Shown here: positions 63,256-64,000 of the stretch, piece by piece
How positions within the stretch are numbered: position 1 is the stretch's first letter
Layout: every line of letters starts with the position of its first letter
DNA from: Prescottella agglutinans
Lineage (GTDB): Bacteria; Actinomycetota; Actinomycetes; Mycobacteriales; Mycobacteriaceae
Assembly (NCBI RefSeq): GCF_004011865.1
Contig: NZ_RKLP01000012.1
Span: 124,001 to 188,000 of the forward strand
Length of the DNA stretch: 64,000 bases
Direction: 5' to 3'
The notes under the pieces: model-generated
Told to the model about the DNA's origin: nothing
Seen by the model: only the letters and a program-made list of their open reading frames with translations
The model's database searches: none
Translations under genes and position numbers: made by a program

Positions 63256-63801
63256 TCAGACTTGGCTCGCGTCGAACTTGAACTGGGTCGTCGAACTGAC
63301 GCCTGCCCCAGCTCCTGTGCCAACAGTGCCGCGCAGACAGAGCACCTCGGCGGCGTTCGGTTGCACCGTCTGCCATGCTGCGATGCTCGCGCCGTTCATG
63401 TTGCCGGAATACAGCGACGTGCCCGTCGGCGTTCCGGTTGCGGCGCATGCTGCTTCGTTCGCGACCCGCCACACGTCCAGCGTCAGTGGAAGTGTGGTGT
63501 TCGATTGCGTGACGCCGGACAGCCGGTACTTCATCGGCACGTTGCCGGAGTTCTTGACCGTCAACGGGGTCTGCGAGAAGCCGCCCTCGACCAGCCCGGT
63601 CTTGCCGAAGTTGCTGAGGGTGTAGGCAGAACTCGTCGTGCCACCGGACCCGACGCCGATGTCCAGGGTGCCGGCGGTGATGGTTCCGCCAGAGAGGCTC
63701 TCGGTGTCACTCCACAGGGCGCCGGTCTGCTGGGTCGAGAAGAAGATCAGCCCAACGACCGGCACCGCTGCGAGTGCCCACCAACGGTGGTTCTTGGACA
63801 A
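63256..63801 (-). CDS. TasA-like SipW-dependent exported protein
   Basis: A 181-residue protein with signal end TGALWSDTESLSGG and then TITAGTLDIGVG, similar to the 62.0-kb TasA-like protein. The mature domain has Cys residues in ACAATG and LCLRG. The start is a TTG directly after the stop of the edge gene; no ATG is available near by. It is coupled to the SipW gene downstream by 1 base. Confidence 0.82.
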   Translation of the reverse strand: MSKNHRWWALAAVPVVGLIFFSTQQTGALWSDTESLSGGTITAGTLDIGVGSGGTTSSAYTLSNFGKTGLVEGGFSQTPLTVKNSGNVPMKYRLSGVTQSNTTLPLTLDVWRVANEAACAATGTPTGTSLYSGNMNGASIAAWQTVQPNAAEVLCLRGTVGTGAGAGVSSTTQFKFDASQV

Positions 63802-63805
63802 GGCT

Positions 63806-64000
63806 CTACTGCTGCTGGAGCTTCAGCTGGACACCGTTCAGAGCTGCGGTTGCGCCCTGCGACGTGGTGCCGTCAGTTGCGCTGTCGAACGTGACCGTGG
63901 TCTCGACGGTCGCGGGACGCGGGCCCGCCTGCGAGGAGATGACGCCAGTGGTGGAGTCGACGCCCGACGCAGTCACGGTGGGCGTGCCCCAGGTCAGGCC
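63806..64000 (-). CDS. Partial exported protein at window edge, SipW locus
   Basis: The last 64 codons of a gene that continues beyond the window. The C-terminus reads PATVETTVTFDSATDGTTSQ, then GATAALNGVQLKLQQQ, and is beta-rich with small residues. It resembles the C-terminal part of the 59.6-kb protein, so a paralogue is likely. It ends 4 bases before the TasA-like gene, which places it in the same operon. Confidence 0.7.
   Translation of the reverse strand, partial: GLTWGTPTVTASGVDSTTGVISSQAGPRPATVETTVTFDSATDGTTSQGATAALNGVQLKLQQQ

Overview
The window is a very GC-rich chromosomal segment of a mycolic-acid-producing actinomycete, most likely Rhodococcus or a close relative. The evidence is a 3-ketosteroid 9-alpha-hydroxylase (KshA), the methylcitrate cluster prpDBC with a divergent PrpR, an Rpf gene under a ydaO-type (c-di-AMP) riboswitch, an orphan MCE protein, and the order dapC / XPB helicase / helicase-associated protein / small conserved gene / rpfA known from mycobacteria. 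No rRNA, tRNA, CRISPR array or intact insertion sequence was seen.

Layout. 0-4.4 kb: truncated MFS transporter, a ClpC-like AAA+ unfoldase with a HAIR-like operator, and a TetR regulator. 4.5-7 kb: SDR, a small CxxC protein and kshA. 7-13.8 kb: PucR regulator, SGNH hydrolase, MFS carrier, secreted alpha/beta hydrolase, and a TetR-carboxylesterase operon. 13.9-18.1 kb: acyl-CoA synthetase, IclR regulator, 14-TM-type MFS exporter. 18.2-23.3 kb: prpC-prpB-prpD and prpR. 23.5-24.4 kb: beta-hydroxyacid dehydrogenase. 24.4-28.9 kb: a decayed accessory island with fragments of a thioesterase, an SDR and a possible transposase around a CGNR regulator / VOC / SRPBCC unit and a GNAT enzyme. 29-31.1 kb: YeiH-type exporter with divergent LysR. 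31.1-33.8 kb: metE under a cobalamin riboswitch. 33.8-38.3 kb: an ABC transporter / two-component operon and an ArsR-SRPBCC pair. 38.3-39.6 kb: DAHP synthase preceded by a leader peptide rich in Tyr, Phe and Trp. 39.7-46.7 kb: VOC, esterase, TetR, WhiB7-like protein, DUF4259, AraC-dapC, and a carboxymuconolactone-decarboxylase-like gene facing an ECF41-type sigma factor. 46.8-51.7 kb: thioesterase, a hexapeptide-repeat protein, TetR with divergent MCE protein, small membrane proteins. 51.7-56.7 kb: bacterial XPB helicase, three tiny genes, helicase-associated/WYL protein, conserved small gene. 56.8-59.3 kb: rpfA and small membrane or secreted proteins. 59.6 kb to the end: a compact operon with two SipW-type Ser/His signal peptidases interleaved with TasA-like and related exported proteins.

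How the parts fit. Catabolic genes (steroid, acyl-CoA, propionate, esters) sit next to local one-component regulators whose palindromic operators are often visible in the divergent promoters. Two near-identical 22-bp palindromes 12 kb apart (4473 and 16267) suggest that one TetR controls both the SDR gene and the IclR/MFS region. Three RNA-level control elements are readable: a B12 riboswitch on metE, a ydaO riboswitch on rpfA, and an aromatic-amino-acid attenuator on aroG. The most distinctive system is the SipW/TasA-like export operon at the right edge. It continues beyond the window.
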